Source: Natronomonas marina (GTDB taxonomy: Archaea; Halobacteriota; Halobacteria; Halobacteriales; Haloarculaceae). From it: a DNA stretch of 64,000 nucleotides. Below, one piece after another: positions 9,280-16,837 of the stretch. Below the pieces are notes generated by a model. That model saw only the letters and a program-made list of their open reading frames with translations. It ran no database searches and had not been told where the DNA came from. Positions within the stretch are counted from its first letter, which is position 1; every line of letters begins with the position of its first letter. Both the position numbers and the translations under genes were made by a program. Where the stretch lies: contig NZ_CP101154.1 of the NCBI RefSeq assembly GCF_024298905.1, forward strand, positions 496,001 through 560,000, read 5' to 3'.

Positions 9280-9420
9280 CCGCGACCCACGGCCGCGTCC
9301 ACGCCCCGCTTCTCCGCCGCTCACCGTGCCGCCAGCGGCGCGCTCACCGCGAAACCCCACGTTCGGAAAGGAATATCCGTTCGAACCCGAATACCGAAAT
9401 CTAACGGACGAACGTGGTCA

Positions 9421-9470
9421 ATACGATAATATATCTTGTATTATTTCCACAGAACGCTTTTGTATTTGGT
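9421..9470 (+). promoter_or_regulatory. AT-rich promoter of paralogue B
   Basis: A sharply AT-rich block including GATAATATATC and TTTTGTATTTGG. The second element ends about 18-20 bases before the ATG at 9487 and is the better TATA candidate; the upstream part could be a regulator site. Confidence 0.5.
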
Positions 9471-9486
9471 CGTGTGTCTTCATAAC

Positions 9487-9990
9487 ATGCTACGAGGGCT
9501 CGACGCGCGGGGCTCCGAGGAGGACCCCATCGTGGTGAAGGTGGCCGACAGGGAACGGCTCGAGGGAACGGTGACGGCGTACCTCAGGACCGGGGTCTCG
9601 TCGGTCGTCCGGGACCGACAGTCCCGGGTCCGCGAGACGGTCGAACGGCTGGAGAGTTCCGGCGTCGTCGCCGACACCGAGGTCGTCGGCTGGCCCGAGC
9701 GGGCCCGGACGCCGCCGGACACCGACGTCGAGGCCGGTGCGGTCGCGCTGTACGACGAGTTCGTCGAGTCGGTCGGTGACGAGGCGCTGAACCCCTTCTT
9801 CGAGGCGCGCCCCGGGACCGGCGGCGACGACCGCGTCCTCGAGTTGCCCGCCATCTGCGTCGTCTACCGGGACGACGGGGCGTTGACGGGACTGTACCCC
9901 CGCTGGAGCGACGGCGACCACCACAGCATCGAGGACTGTCTCCGGGCGCTCTGTTCCGGCGACCGCATCGAGAACGTCGGGACCGCGTAG
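9487..9990 (+). CDS. Haloarchaeal HTH-like family protein, tandem paralogue B
   Basis: A 167-residue paralogue of the preceding gene, starting at the ATG at 9487 where the shared MLRGLDARG begin; 17 upstream in-frame residues (an AT-rich, hydrophobic stretch) are promoter sequence, not protein. Shared blocks are VTAYLRTGVSSVVRDRQ, LELPAICVVYRDDGALTGLYPR and DCLRALCSGDRIENV. The central linker is longer and more divergent than in copy A. A strongly AT-rich promoter (9421-9470) precedes it, so each copy seems to have its own promoter rather than forming an operon. Confidence 0.75.
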   Translation: MLRGLDARGSEEDPIVVKVADRERLEGTVTAYLRTGVSSVVRDRQSRVRETVERLESSGVVADTEVVGWPERARTPPDTDVEAGAVALYDEFVESVGDEALNPFFEARPGTGGDDRVLELPAICVVYRDDGALTGLYPRWSDGDHHSIEDCLRALCSGDRIENVGTA

Positions 9991-10048
9991 CCGCCCCCGC
10001 GCCGCGCGTTTCGGAAGGCCCTTTTGACCGCCCCGACGAAGGGGATGT

Positions 10049-11791
10049 ATGTTCCTGCAGTTCCGCGAGTCGGTCGCCGACGCGCTCCGGGCCACCCTCG
10101 ACGCCCGGGGGCTGCCGACCGACGACCTCGGCATCGAAGAGCCGCCCGAGGATGTCGACGCCGTGCTGGCCTCCAGCGTCGCATTCCGACTGGCCGGCGA
10201 ACTCGAGGCGCCGCCGCCGCAGGTGGCCGCCGATCTGGCCGGCGACATCGACGCCGACGCCCACGCGTACCTCGACCGCGTCGAACCGACCGGTCCCTAC
10301 CTGAACTTCTTCCCCGACGAGTCGTACTTCCGGGAGACCCTGGCGGCTGGACTGGACGACGACTACGGGCGACTGCCCGACCGTGACGTCTCCGTCGTCG
10401 TCGAGCACACCTCCGCGAACCCGACCGGGCCCGTCCACGTCGGCCGGGCGCGCAACCCGATCATCGGCGACGCCGTCGCCAACCTGCTCGATTTCGCCGG
10501 CTACGACGTCGACCGCCACTACTACGTCAACGACGCCGGCCGGCAGATCGCCGTCTTTACGTGGGCCTACGAGACCTTCGACGAGGCCGACCTCCCGGAA
10601 CCGGCCCGGGACCGCGCGGAGTACCGGATGGTCCGCTACTACCGGAAGGGCAACGAGTACCTCGAGAACGCCGACCCCGCCGAGGTCGAGGCCGCCGAAG
10701 CCGAGATTCAGGCCATCCTCCAGGGGCTGGAGGCGGGCGACGAGGCCGTCTACGAGCGCGTCGGCGAGGTCGTCGACACCGTCCTCGGCGGGATGAAGGA
10801 GTGTCTCGGCCGCCTGCCCGCCGAGTTCGACGAGTTCGTCAAGGAGACGCGGTTCATGCGCGACGGCTCGACCGACGACGTGATTGCCCGCCTGAAGGAC
10901 CACGAGCGGTCGGTCTACGAGGACGACGCCTGGCAACTCACCTTCGAGGACATCGAGAAGAACCTCGTCTTCCTGCGGGCCGACGGCACCTCGCTGTACA
11001 CCACCCGGGATCTGGCCCACCACGAGTGGAAGTTCGACAACTACGACCGCGCCGTGACGGTGCTCGGCGAGGACCACAAGCTCCAGGCCAACCAGCTCGG
11101 GGCGGCACTGGAGATGCTCGGCAACGACACCGACCGTCTGGAGAACGTCATCTACTCGTACGTCAACCTCCCGGAGGGGAAGATGTCGACCCGGGCGGGG
11201 ACGGGCGTCCAGCTGGACGACCTGCTCGACGAGGCCGTCTCGCGCGCACGCGAAGAAGTCGAGATCCGCCTCGACGACCGGCTCCGCGACGACGACCTGT
11301 CCGCCGAGGACGTCGACCGCATCGCCCGACAGGTCGGCGTCGGCGCCGTCCGCTACGACATCGTCGCAAAGCAGCCGACCAAGGGCATCACCTTCGAGTG
11401 GGATCGGGCGCTGGACTTCGAGGCGCAGTCGGCGCCCTACGTCCAGTACGTCCACGCGCGCTGCTGTGGGATCATGTCCGAGGCGGGCGACACGGAGCCG
11501 GTGGTCGACTCCTCGCTTCTGACGACCGACGCCGAACGGGACCTGCTGCGGACGGTGGCACGGCTGTCCGGCGTCGTCGAGGACGCCGCCGACGACCTCG
11601 AACCCCACCGGGTGGCGACCTACACGCGCGAACTCGGCGACCGGTTCAACGCCTTCTACCGGGAGTGTCCGGTCCTCGGGGCCGACGACCCCGAGACCAC
11701 CGCCGCGCGGCTGGCTCTCGTCGCCGCCGCCAGACACGCGATGGCCAACGCCCTCGACATCCTCGGTGTCGAGGCCCCCCGGTCGATGTAG
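10049..11791 (+). CDS. argS: Arginyl-tRNA synthetase
   Basis: Class I synthetase that charges tRNA-Arg. The 580 residues match the family: an N-terminal Add1 domain (about 1-110), the HIGH-equivalent HVGRARN near residue 129 within [19 protein letters not shown], the KMSKS-equivalent EGKMSTRAG near residue 377, and a C-terminal helical anticodon-binding (DALR) domain ending near residue 575. The start codon is the first ATG after a short AT-richer CTTTTGACC element near 10020. Confidence 0.97.
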   Translation: MFLQFRESVADALRATLDARGLPTDDLGIEEPPEDVDAVLASSVAFRLAGELEAPPPQVAADLAGDIDADAHAYLDRVEPTGPYLNFFPDESYFRETLAAGLDDDYGRLPDRDVSVVVEHTSANPTGPVHVGRARNPIIGDAVANLLDFAGYDVDRHYYVNDAGRQIAVFTWAYETFDEADLPEPARDRAEYRMVRYYRKGNEYLENADPAEVEAAEAEIQAILQGLEAGDEAVYERVGEVVDTVLGGMKECLGRLPAEFDEFVKETRFMRDGSTDDVIARLKDHERSVYEDDAWQLTFEDIEKNLVFLRADGTSLYTTRDLAHHEWKFDNYDRAVTVLGEDHKLQANQLGAALEMLGNDTDRLENVIYSYVNLPEGKMSTRAGTGVQLDDLLDEAVSRAREEVEIRLDDRLRDDDLSAEDVDRIARQVGVGAVRYDIVAKQPTKGITFEWDRALDFEAQSAPYVQYVHARCCGIMSEAGDTEPVVDSSLLTTDAERDLLRTVARLSGVVEDAADDLEPHRVATYTRELGDRFNAFYRECPVLGADDPETTAARLALVAAARHAMANALDILGVEAPRSM

Positions 11792-11878
11792 CTACCCGAT
11801 GAGAAACGGAAACGTCGACCCCGCCACCATCGCCGCGAACAGCCAGAACACGAACAGGACGACCAGTGTGTCTTTCAT
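11792..11878 (-). CDS. Tiny single-pass membrane protein (28 aa)
   Basis: Reverse translation from the ATG at 11878 gives 28 residues: a short polar head (MKDT), one membrane helix rich in Val, Leu, Phe and Trp (LVVLFVFWLFAAMVAG), and a short tail ending FPFLIG. The stop codon directly follows the argS stop on the other strand. It is too short for normal gene calling, but the clean hydrophobic profile and two similar neighbours support it. No function is known to me. Confidence 0.5.
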   Translation of the reverse strand: MKDTLVVLFVFWLFAAMVAGSTFPFLIG

Positions 11879-11969
11879 CGTGGACGAGTGGACGGACGCC
11901 GCCACCACCAGCCCTCCTGCTAGTCGTATCGGTACCCGAAGAGTGCGGCCTATCAGTATAGCATCGGGC

Positions 11970-12059
11970 TCAGACGAACGCGAGGGTGGCGGTGGAGCCG
12001 AAGACCAGCGCCACGCCGAGGAAGAAGACGTAGAAGACGAACAGCGCGTCCGTGTTCAT
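11970..12059 (-). CDS. Tiny single-pass membrane protein (29 aa)
   Basis: From the ATG at 12059 the minus strand encodes 29 residues: MNTDA followed by a single hydrophobic helix with aromatic residues (LFVFYVFFLGVALVFG) and a short STATLAFV end. A T-rich TATA-like TTTTTGC lies about 25-30 bases ahead, near 12085, fitting leaderless transcription. The same design as the proteins at 11792-11878 and 12145-12285 suggests a local cluster of small membrane proteins. Confidence 0.5.
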   Translation of the reverse strand: MNTDALFVFYVFFLGVALVFGSTATLAFV

Positions 12060-12144
12060 GGACGCGATTGCGGCTACGGGGGCAAAAATCGACGTTCGGT
12101 TTCGGGACTCGAAAGTCGGGCGGCGTCGCGGGCGGCGGACGCGG

Positions 12145-12285
12145 TCAGACCGCCGGTGCGACGGTCGGCAGGATAGTGCCGCCGACGGCGAGCACCGCCG
12201 CGGCGCCGAGCCCCAGCGACAGAAGCAGGAAGATCAGTATCCAGGACAGCTTGACCGAGCTCTCGTCCGATTCCGTGGTTGCCAT
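12145..12285 (-). CDS. Small membrane protein (46 aa)
   Basis: I place the start at the ATG at 12285, giving 46 residues: an acidic cytoplasmic-looking head (MATTESDESSVK) and one membrane helix (LSWILIFLLLSLGLGAAAVLAVGG), ending TILPTVAPAV. The longer in-frame ORF adds a basic 19-residue stretch that overlaps the prf1 promoter region and is less likely. The gene is divergent from prf1. Function unknown. Confidence 0.6.
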   Translation of the reverse strand: MATTESDESSVKLSWILIFLLLSLGLGAAAVLAVGGTILPTVAPAV

Positions 12286-12380
12286 GTGCGAAGGTAGGGG
12301 CGAGACGCCGAAAACTCCTTTCGTTTTTCCCACGCCACGCAAAGGACGGATGCCGCTTTCTCGCGCCGACCAAAGGACGG

Positions 12381-12388
12381 AGTTTTAC
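12381..12388 (+). promoter_or_regulatory. TATA box of prf1
   Basis: AGTTTTAC lies about 25-32 bases before the prf1 ATG at 12413, in otherwise GC-rich DNA. Confidence 0.5.
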
Positions 12389-12412
12389 CGCACGGGCGTC
12401 AAACCCTCTCCA

Positions 12413-13654
12413 ATGAGCGACGACGATGGGGAGCCGTCCGACAGGCAGAAATACGAGTTCACGAAGGTGCTCGAGGAACTCGACGAGTACTCGGGTTCGG
12501 GCACCCAGCTCGTCTCCATCTACATCCCCGAAGACCGGCTGATAAGCGACGTGGTCGCCCACGTCACCCAGGAGCACAGCGAGGCCTCGAACATCAAGTC
12601 CAAGCAGACCCGCACCGCCGTCCAGGACGCCCTGACCAGCATCAAGGACCGCCTGAAGTACTACGACGTCCACCCACCGGAGAACGGGATGGTCATCTTC
12701 TCGGGCGCCGTCGACTCCGGCGGCGGCCAGACCGAGATGGTCACCGAGGTGCTGGAGTCGCCGCCCGAGCCGGTCCAGTCGTTCCGCTATCACTGCGACT
12801 CGCACTTCCTGACCGAGCCGCTGGCGGAGATGATGGGCGACAAGGGGCTGTACGGCCTCGTCGTGCTGGACCGACGGGAGGCCAACGTCGGGTGGCTGAA
12901 GGGCAAACGCGTCGAGCCCGTCAAGTCGGCCTCCTCGCTCGTGCCGGGGAAACAGCGGAAGGGCGGCCAGTCCGCCCAGCGGTTCGCCCGCCTTCGCCTG
13001 GAGGCCATCGACAACTTCTACCAGGAGGTCGCCGGCATGGCCGACGACCTCTTCGTCCCGAAGCGTCACGAGATGGACGGCATCCTCGTCGGCGGCCCCT
13101 CGCCGACCAAGGACGAGTTCCTCGACGGCGACTACCTCCACCACGAACTGCAGGACATGGTGCTGGGGAAGTTCGACGTCTCCTACACCGACGAGTCCGG
13201 CCTCTACGACCTCGTCGACGCCGCACAGGACGTCCTGGCCGAGACGGAGGTGATGAAGGACAAGTCCCAGATGGAGGAGTTCTTCGAACAGCTCCACGAC
13301 GGCGGGAAGGCCACCTACGGCTTCGACGCCACCCGACAGAACCTCCAGATGGGCGCCGTCGACCGCCTGCTCATCAGCGAGGACCTCCGGAAGGACGTCG
13401 TCACCTACGACTGCGACGGCCGCGAGGAGTTCGAACTCGTCGACAGCCGCGCCGACACCCCCGACCACACCTGCGACGGCGGCGGCGAGGCAGAGGTCGT
13501 CGAACGCGAGGACGCCATCGACCACCTGATGGAGCTGGCCGACGAGCGCGGCTCCGAGGTGAAGTTCATCTCGACGGACTTCGAGAAGGGCGAACAGTTG
13601 CTCACCGCCTTCGGCGGCATCGCCGGCATCTTGCGGTACTCGACGGGCGTCTAA
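12413..13654 (+). CDS. prf1: Peptide chain release factor aRF1
   Basis: Archaeal/eukaryotic-type release factor that reads all three stop codons and triggers peptide release. The 413 residues show the NIKS stop-recognition motif at 60-63 (SNIKSKQTR), the catalytic GGQ at about 184-186 (KQRKGGQSAQRF), and a C-terminal domain ending with FGGIAGILRYSTGV. Length is normal. The start is the ATG at 12413, 25-30 bases after the TATA box; the much longer upstream in-frame extension is not protein-like. Confidence 0.97.
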   Translation: MSDDDGEPSDRQKYEFTKVLEELDEYSGSGTQLVSIYIPEDRLISDVVAHVTQEHSEASNIKSKQTRTAVQDALTSIKDRLKYYDVHPPENGMVIFSGAVDSGGGQTEMVTEVLESPPEPVQSFRYHCDSHFLTEPLAEMMGDKGLYGLVVLDRREANVGWLKGKRVEPVKSASSLVPGKQRKGGQSAQRFARLRLEAIDNFYQEVAGMADDLFVPKRHEMDGILVGGPSPTKDEFLDGDYLHHELQDMVLGKFDVSYTDESGLYDLVDAAQDVLAETEVMKDKSQMEEFFEQLHDGGKATYGFDATRQNLQMGAVDRLLISEDLRKDVVTYDCDGREEFELVDSRADTPDHTCDGGGEAEVVEREDAIDHLMELADERGSEVKFISTDFEKGEQLLTAFGGIAGILRYSTGV

Positions 13655-13818
13655 CGACTATCTGATACCCTTTGTGGGCTGGACGCGAGTCATCGGGTGC
13701 TGTTCGTCTCCATACCAGTGATCGTCGTGATTGATACAGGTCGTTTTCTACCCGCCCGAGCGGTATCAATAATTACAGAGTGGAAAACCATTTATCAATT
13801 CGCTGTATACTGTTTTGT

Positions 13819-14460
13819 ATGAATCGACGGCAGCTATTACTTGGCCTTGCGGGCGGGCTGACCGGCGTTTCGGGCTGTTTTACTGGTGGCTCGCAACGTT
13901 CATCCCCATCGCCCACCCCAACGGGAACGCAGTCGTCCCCGACCAAGACGAACACTCCGCAAGGGACGGAGTCACCAGAGCCGACGGCATCCCCCGAACC
14001 GACGCCTGCCCGGACGATGACCAACACAGCGACGTTAAAATTCGAAACGCCTGAATCGGGTGAGCCCTTCGTTATCAATCCTCCTGAGGCGTACAAAACT
14101 GTAGATATTGGGAGTCGGGAGAATGTGGAGAATCCGGGGCGACAGAAAGGAAATGCGGTGTATATTTTTCGACAACCGGAGGAAGCGGCCACGTTCGAAG
14201 TACAGATCGCCGATCTGGAAACGAACACTGTTCTGGTCCATCAGATTTATCGGGTACCAACTGATGGTTCGTTGAAATTTGATTTCCACGAAAAGTCACA
14301 CTACGCCCTCAATCTCTACGATTTCAAATACGAGTTCGGCCGGTCACTCGACAATCAAGAGGTCTTCTTCGACTGTAACGGCCGCTACCATACCTTATTC
14401 AGCCACTCTAACGGAGAATACAACTGGAATACGACAGCAACTCGCAGGGATTGTGATTAG
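13819..14460 (+). CDS. Tat lipoprotein in AT-rich island
   Basis: A 213-residue protein starting at the ATG at 13819. It has a twin-arginine signal (NRRQLLLGLAGG) and lipobox TGVSGC with lipidated Cys20, then a Ser/Pro/Thr-rich linker (about 25-70), then a compact domain that starts TATLKFETPESGEPFVINPPE and ends with a Cys pair (FFDCNG, RRDCD). AT-rich codons (ATA, TTA, ATT) set it apart from its flanks and suggest recent acquisition. TATA-like TTTATCAATTC lies 20-30 bases ahead. It ends one base before the convergent protease gene. I recognise no domain family. Confidence 0.75.
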   Translation: MNRRQLLLGLAGGLTGVSGCFTGGSQRSSPSPTPTGTQSSPTKTNTPQGTESPEPTASPEPTPARTMTNTATLKFETPESGEPFVINPPEAYKTVDIGSRENVENPGRQKGNAVYIFRQPEEAATFEVQIADLETNTVLVHQIYRVPTDGSLKFDFHEKSHYALNLYDFKYEFGRSLDNQEVFFDCNGRYHTLFSHSNGEYNWNTTATRRDCD

Positions 14461-14461
14461 A

Positions 14462-15667
14462 TTATAGGTCAGTCCACCAGATGTTATTCCGGTCTTGAAT
14501 GGAATGACCTTGGGGACCGAAGACCCTTCCACCAGCTGCGCAAGCTCCTACAGAAATACAACCGATTGCATAATTATTCCCCCCGCTGGAGACCCACATT
14601 ACTGCTCCGCTATCACCATTTGTCTCATGGTTGTTATCCCAAATACACGCGACTTGTAATTTTGTAGAATCCCTACAATAATTCGCAACTTTTTTATCTA
14701 CATCCCGGAGGTCAACGTTACCCCCAGCAACTTCGCAGCTATTTATTCCGCGAAAGGTTAAATTCAAATTATCTGACATTACTGTGTCAAGTCCAGAATC
14801 AGAAACAGTGTCCGTGATATGGACCTTGTCCGAATGGTCCGAGGGTAAAACGATCTCGGATTCTGGACTGGATGTTGCGTCTTGTTCTATATGTGTGAAA
14901 TCAAGTGCTTCATCATAGCATACACTTGTGCCGATGGAAACACTATTGTGGAAGATATCCTCTTCTACGTCGGGCGAACAAACCCGCGTATTCGTACAAC
15001 TGCCGGGCTCCCCTGAAACGTCGTGACAGGCAGTTAAACAGTGGACCGGTAAGGACCACCCAGTATCGAATGGCTTGCAGCTGCCAGCTATCGTCCTAGA
15101 TCCAAGCGTGCACTCTTCTGATAGAAACGGCCCCGCTTTTACACCACCAGGTACTGATGAATTCCCGGTCGTTTGATCATTACAGGTGCCGCTGTGGCTA
15201 CTACACCCGGTACCACTGTGTCTCGGGGAGGGGTTTCCACTGCGTTCTTCTATTTTAATCCGAACGTCGTTTTGTCGTTCTGGCAATTCGCCTCTCCGCT
15301 CGTCCTTCTCGGGACTGTTTGCATCTAAAGTTACCAACACATGGTGTTCGCCATCGTTTGCGATTCCGATACCCGATATTGCTTCCCTCCCGAAATGTTT
15401 CGAGGAGATTTTATCTCGGACCCGTTTTGCCTTTTGAGCGTGATCGTAAAACGCAGCGTCTACTTGGACTTTGTGGCGGCCGCTGACGTCAAACGATATT
15501 GTAACTTGGTCTGAGTCACTCGCCTTCACGTCTTCCGGCGTCATCGCTAAGGCTGTCGTAGTCGGAAAGCCAGCTGCAGCAGCTAGCTTTACCACCCGAC
15601 GCCGGGTTAATTTATTGGCTTTTTTCGGTTTATGGAACTCGGTTTCCGTTCCATGGACCGTAAACAA
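14462..15667 (-). CDS. Cysteine-rich Tat-exported trypsin-like protein
   Basis: A 401-residue protein with a Tat motif (LTRRRVVKLAAAAG, 20-33), a likely propeptide to about residue 140, and a C-terminal region resembling S1 peptidases: His215 in LTACHD (or His209 in PVHC), Asp256 in LDFTHI and Ser353 in NGDSGAV. The mature part has 14 cysteines, rare for haloarchaeal proteins, so disulfides are likely. The only usable start is TTG at 15667: an in-frame TAA lies upstream and no ATG or GTG precedes the Tat motif. A TATA box (TATAAATTT, minus strand, about 15697-15705) fits a near-leaderless transcript. Activity is inferred from motifs only. Confidence 0.65.
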   Translation of the reverse strand: MFTVHGTETEFHKPKKANKLTRRRVVKLAAAAGFPTTTALAMTPEDVKASDSDQVTISFDVSGRHKVQVDAAFYDHAQKAKRVRDKISSKHFGREAISGIGIANDGEHHVLVTLDANSPEKDERRGELPERQNDVRIKIEERSGNPSPRHSGTGCSSHSGTCNDQTTGNSSVPGGVKAGPFLSEECTLGSRTIAGSCKPFDTGWSLPVHCLTACHDVSGEPGSCTNTRVCSPDVEEDIFHNSVSIGTSVCYDEALDFTHIEQDATSSPESEIVLPSDHSDKVHITDTVSDSGLDTVMSDNLNLTFRGINSCEVAGGNVDLRDVDKKVANYCRDSTKLQVACIWDNNHETNGDSGAVMWVSSGGNNYAIGCISVGACAAGGRVFGPQGHSIQDRNNIWWTDL

Positions 15668-15763
15668 AACGTAAGTATTTAATAGTTATTGAGTTAAATT
15701 TATATGTTTGTCCAGGACACTGCTCAGCGCTAACTGCCGTTTCGTTTGGGAGCATTTGAACTA

Positions 15764-15910
15764 GTGCTACGGCTGTCCCGAGTCGAGACCCTTTTAGTCG
15801 AGTTCGACGGCGACCTCGACGTCGACGAGTCGGTACGGGCCGAACTGCACGCCCTCACGCCGGCTGACTACACCGGGCTCGGCGCCGAGCTGGTCGAGGA
15901 ACTGGACTGA
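15764..15910 (+). pseudogene. C-terminal gene remnant, possibly adenylosuccinate lyase
   Basis: In-frame with the TGA at 15908-15910, about 45 residues have normal acidic haloarchaeal composition and end LTPADYTGLGAELVEELD. An in-frame TAA at 15731 closes it upstream, so only the tail of a gene is left. The pattern Pro-x2-Tyr-x-Gly-x2-x-Glu-Leu-Val resembles the C-terminus of archaeal PurB proteins, but this is from memory and weak. The remnant is GC-rich like the chromosome, unlike the AT-rich genes on its left. Confidence 0.4.
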
Positions 15911-15919
15911 GGACGGCGC

Positions 15920-15939
15920 CCGGAACGTTATTATTCCGG
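15920..15939 (+). terminator. Inverted repeat after gene remnant
   Basis: CCGGAA and TTCCGG flank an 8-base AT-rich loop just 10 bases after the remnant's stop codon. It may be the old gene's transcription end signal. Confidence 0.35.
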
Positions 15940-15964
15940 CTCGGGAACGTCAGCCAGTAAGCTA

Positions 15965-15984
15965 CCACGGCCTTCAGGCCGTGG
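15965..15984. repeat. IS200/IS605-like end hairpin
   Basis: A perfect hairpin, stem CCACGGCC / GGCCGTGG with loop TTCA. Subterminal hairpins of this sort mark the ends of IS200/IS605 (IS1341-type, TnpB-bearing) elements and their MITE derivatives, which are common in haloarchaea. No tnpA or tnpB gene is present nearby, so this would be a solo end or decayed element. Confidence 0.45.
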
Positions 15985-15994
15985 CATTTCCGCC

Positions 15995-16363
15995 ATGATG
16001 GTGCTGACTGCCGAGGAATCGCCGTGTGGAGGGACGATGATTGAATATCTAGTGTACACGGAAGCTTACAACGGGAATCTTGTATGGGACGGCACCTCGT
16101 ATCGTGTCTGTAACGAGGGAATCCCACCGAAAGGAGACGTACAGCCGGTGACGCCAACCGAGACACCTGAACCGACGGTGACACCGGCGGCTACAAACTC
16201 ACCAACTATCTCCCCAACACGAAATCGCACTCGAACAGCCGCATCATCGGTGTCGGACTCCGATGATGATTGGGGTCCGCCGCTAATGTCACCCCAGCGC
16301 GTATCCTCCACGCTATCGGTTCATTCGCACACGCCTGCTTACGGGACGGGCAACGAAACGTAG
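15995..16363 (+). pseudogene. Pro/Thr-rich open frame, probable gene fragment
   Basis: An open frame of up to 122 residues; a later ATG at 16037 would give about 108. It reads EYLVYTEAYNGNLVWDG, then SYRVCNEG, then a Thr/Pro repeat (TPTETPEPTVTPAAT) like the linkers of haloarchaeal secreted or S-layer-type proteins, and ends without a membrane anchor. The absence of a signal peptide and the position next to an IS-like hairpin suggest a broken secreted-protein gene. It could also be a chance frame. Confidence 0.3.
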
Positions 16364-16408
16364 ATGAACGCATTCCCGGACGGGATTCATGCCACCCTCG
16401 GCTGACAC

Positions 16409-16798
16409 TTACTCGAGGAGCTGTTCGAGCTGGTGGCGCCGCCGGTCGAGGTCGAAATCGGGCTGGACGCCGCCCTGGGCGTGCAGCCGGTCCAGCACGA
16501 GCAGCGGGTCGACGCCGCCCCGCTCGGCAGCCACGAGCAGCTCCTCCAGGGCCGCCCGGTGAAGCGCCAGCGAGTCCAACAGTCCGACGGCGATGGCCAT
16601 CGGGACGGCCGCCTCCCCCGTCGGGAAGGCGTCGCTGATGCGGTCGAACCGCGGTTCCTCGGGCGTCGTCGTCGCCGCCGTCAGCGTGAGACAGGCCGGA
16701 CACAGCGCCGCCTGTGCCGACGACTCGGGGACGTACTCGCGGTACTCCAGCGGTACGTCGAAGGCCACCATCGACGCGCCGCAACTGGGACAGTCCAT
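16409..16798 (-). CDS. Zinc-ribbon protein (DUF6276-like)
   Basis: A 129-residue protein whose N-terminal half holds two CxxC pairs (CPSCGASMVAF at 3-6 and CPACLTL near 33-36), the ligand set of a zinc ribbon. The C-terminal half is helical and acidic with no motif. The layout matches haloarchaeal proteins I recall as DUF6276. It lies 39 bases downstream of the acyltransferase gene on the same strand and may be co-transcribed, but no shared function is evident. Confidence 0.7.
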   Translation of the reverse strand: MDCPSCGASMVAFDVPLEYREYVPESSAQAALCPACLTLTAATTTPEEPRFDRISDAFPTGEAAVPMAIAVGLLDSLALHRAALEELLVAAERGGVDPLLVLDRLHAQGGVQPDFDLDRRRHQLEQLLE

Positions 16799-16837
16799 GT
16801 CCGGCCTACGAACCCGCGGGCAAAAGAGCGGTCGGTC

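Larger units (their letters stand above)
15668..16408. other. Intergenic remnant zone
   Basis: This 741-base stretch has no intact gene I can support. It holds, left to right, the AT-rich promoter of the cysteine-rich protease, a GC-rich 3-prime gene remnant (15764-15910), a small inverted repeat (15920-15939), a perfect 8-base stem hairpin like those at IS200/IS605 ends (15965-15984) and a Pro/Thr-rich open frame (15995-16363). The mixture of compositions looks like a junction left by insertion and decay. Confidence 0.55.

Noticed and set aside
9584-11737. A 717-codon antisense frame over argS
   Set aside because: It is a shadow of the argS codons in high-GC DNA, with no promoter or family match.
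13655-13818. A possible small RNA or gene after prf1
   Set aside because: The AT-rich stretch is explained by the promoter of the lipoprotein gene; no stable fold or frame was seen.
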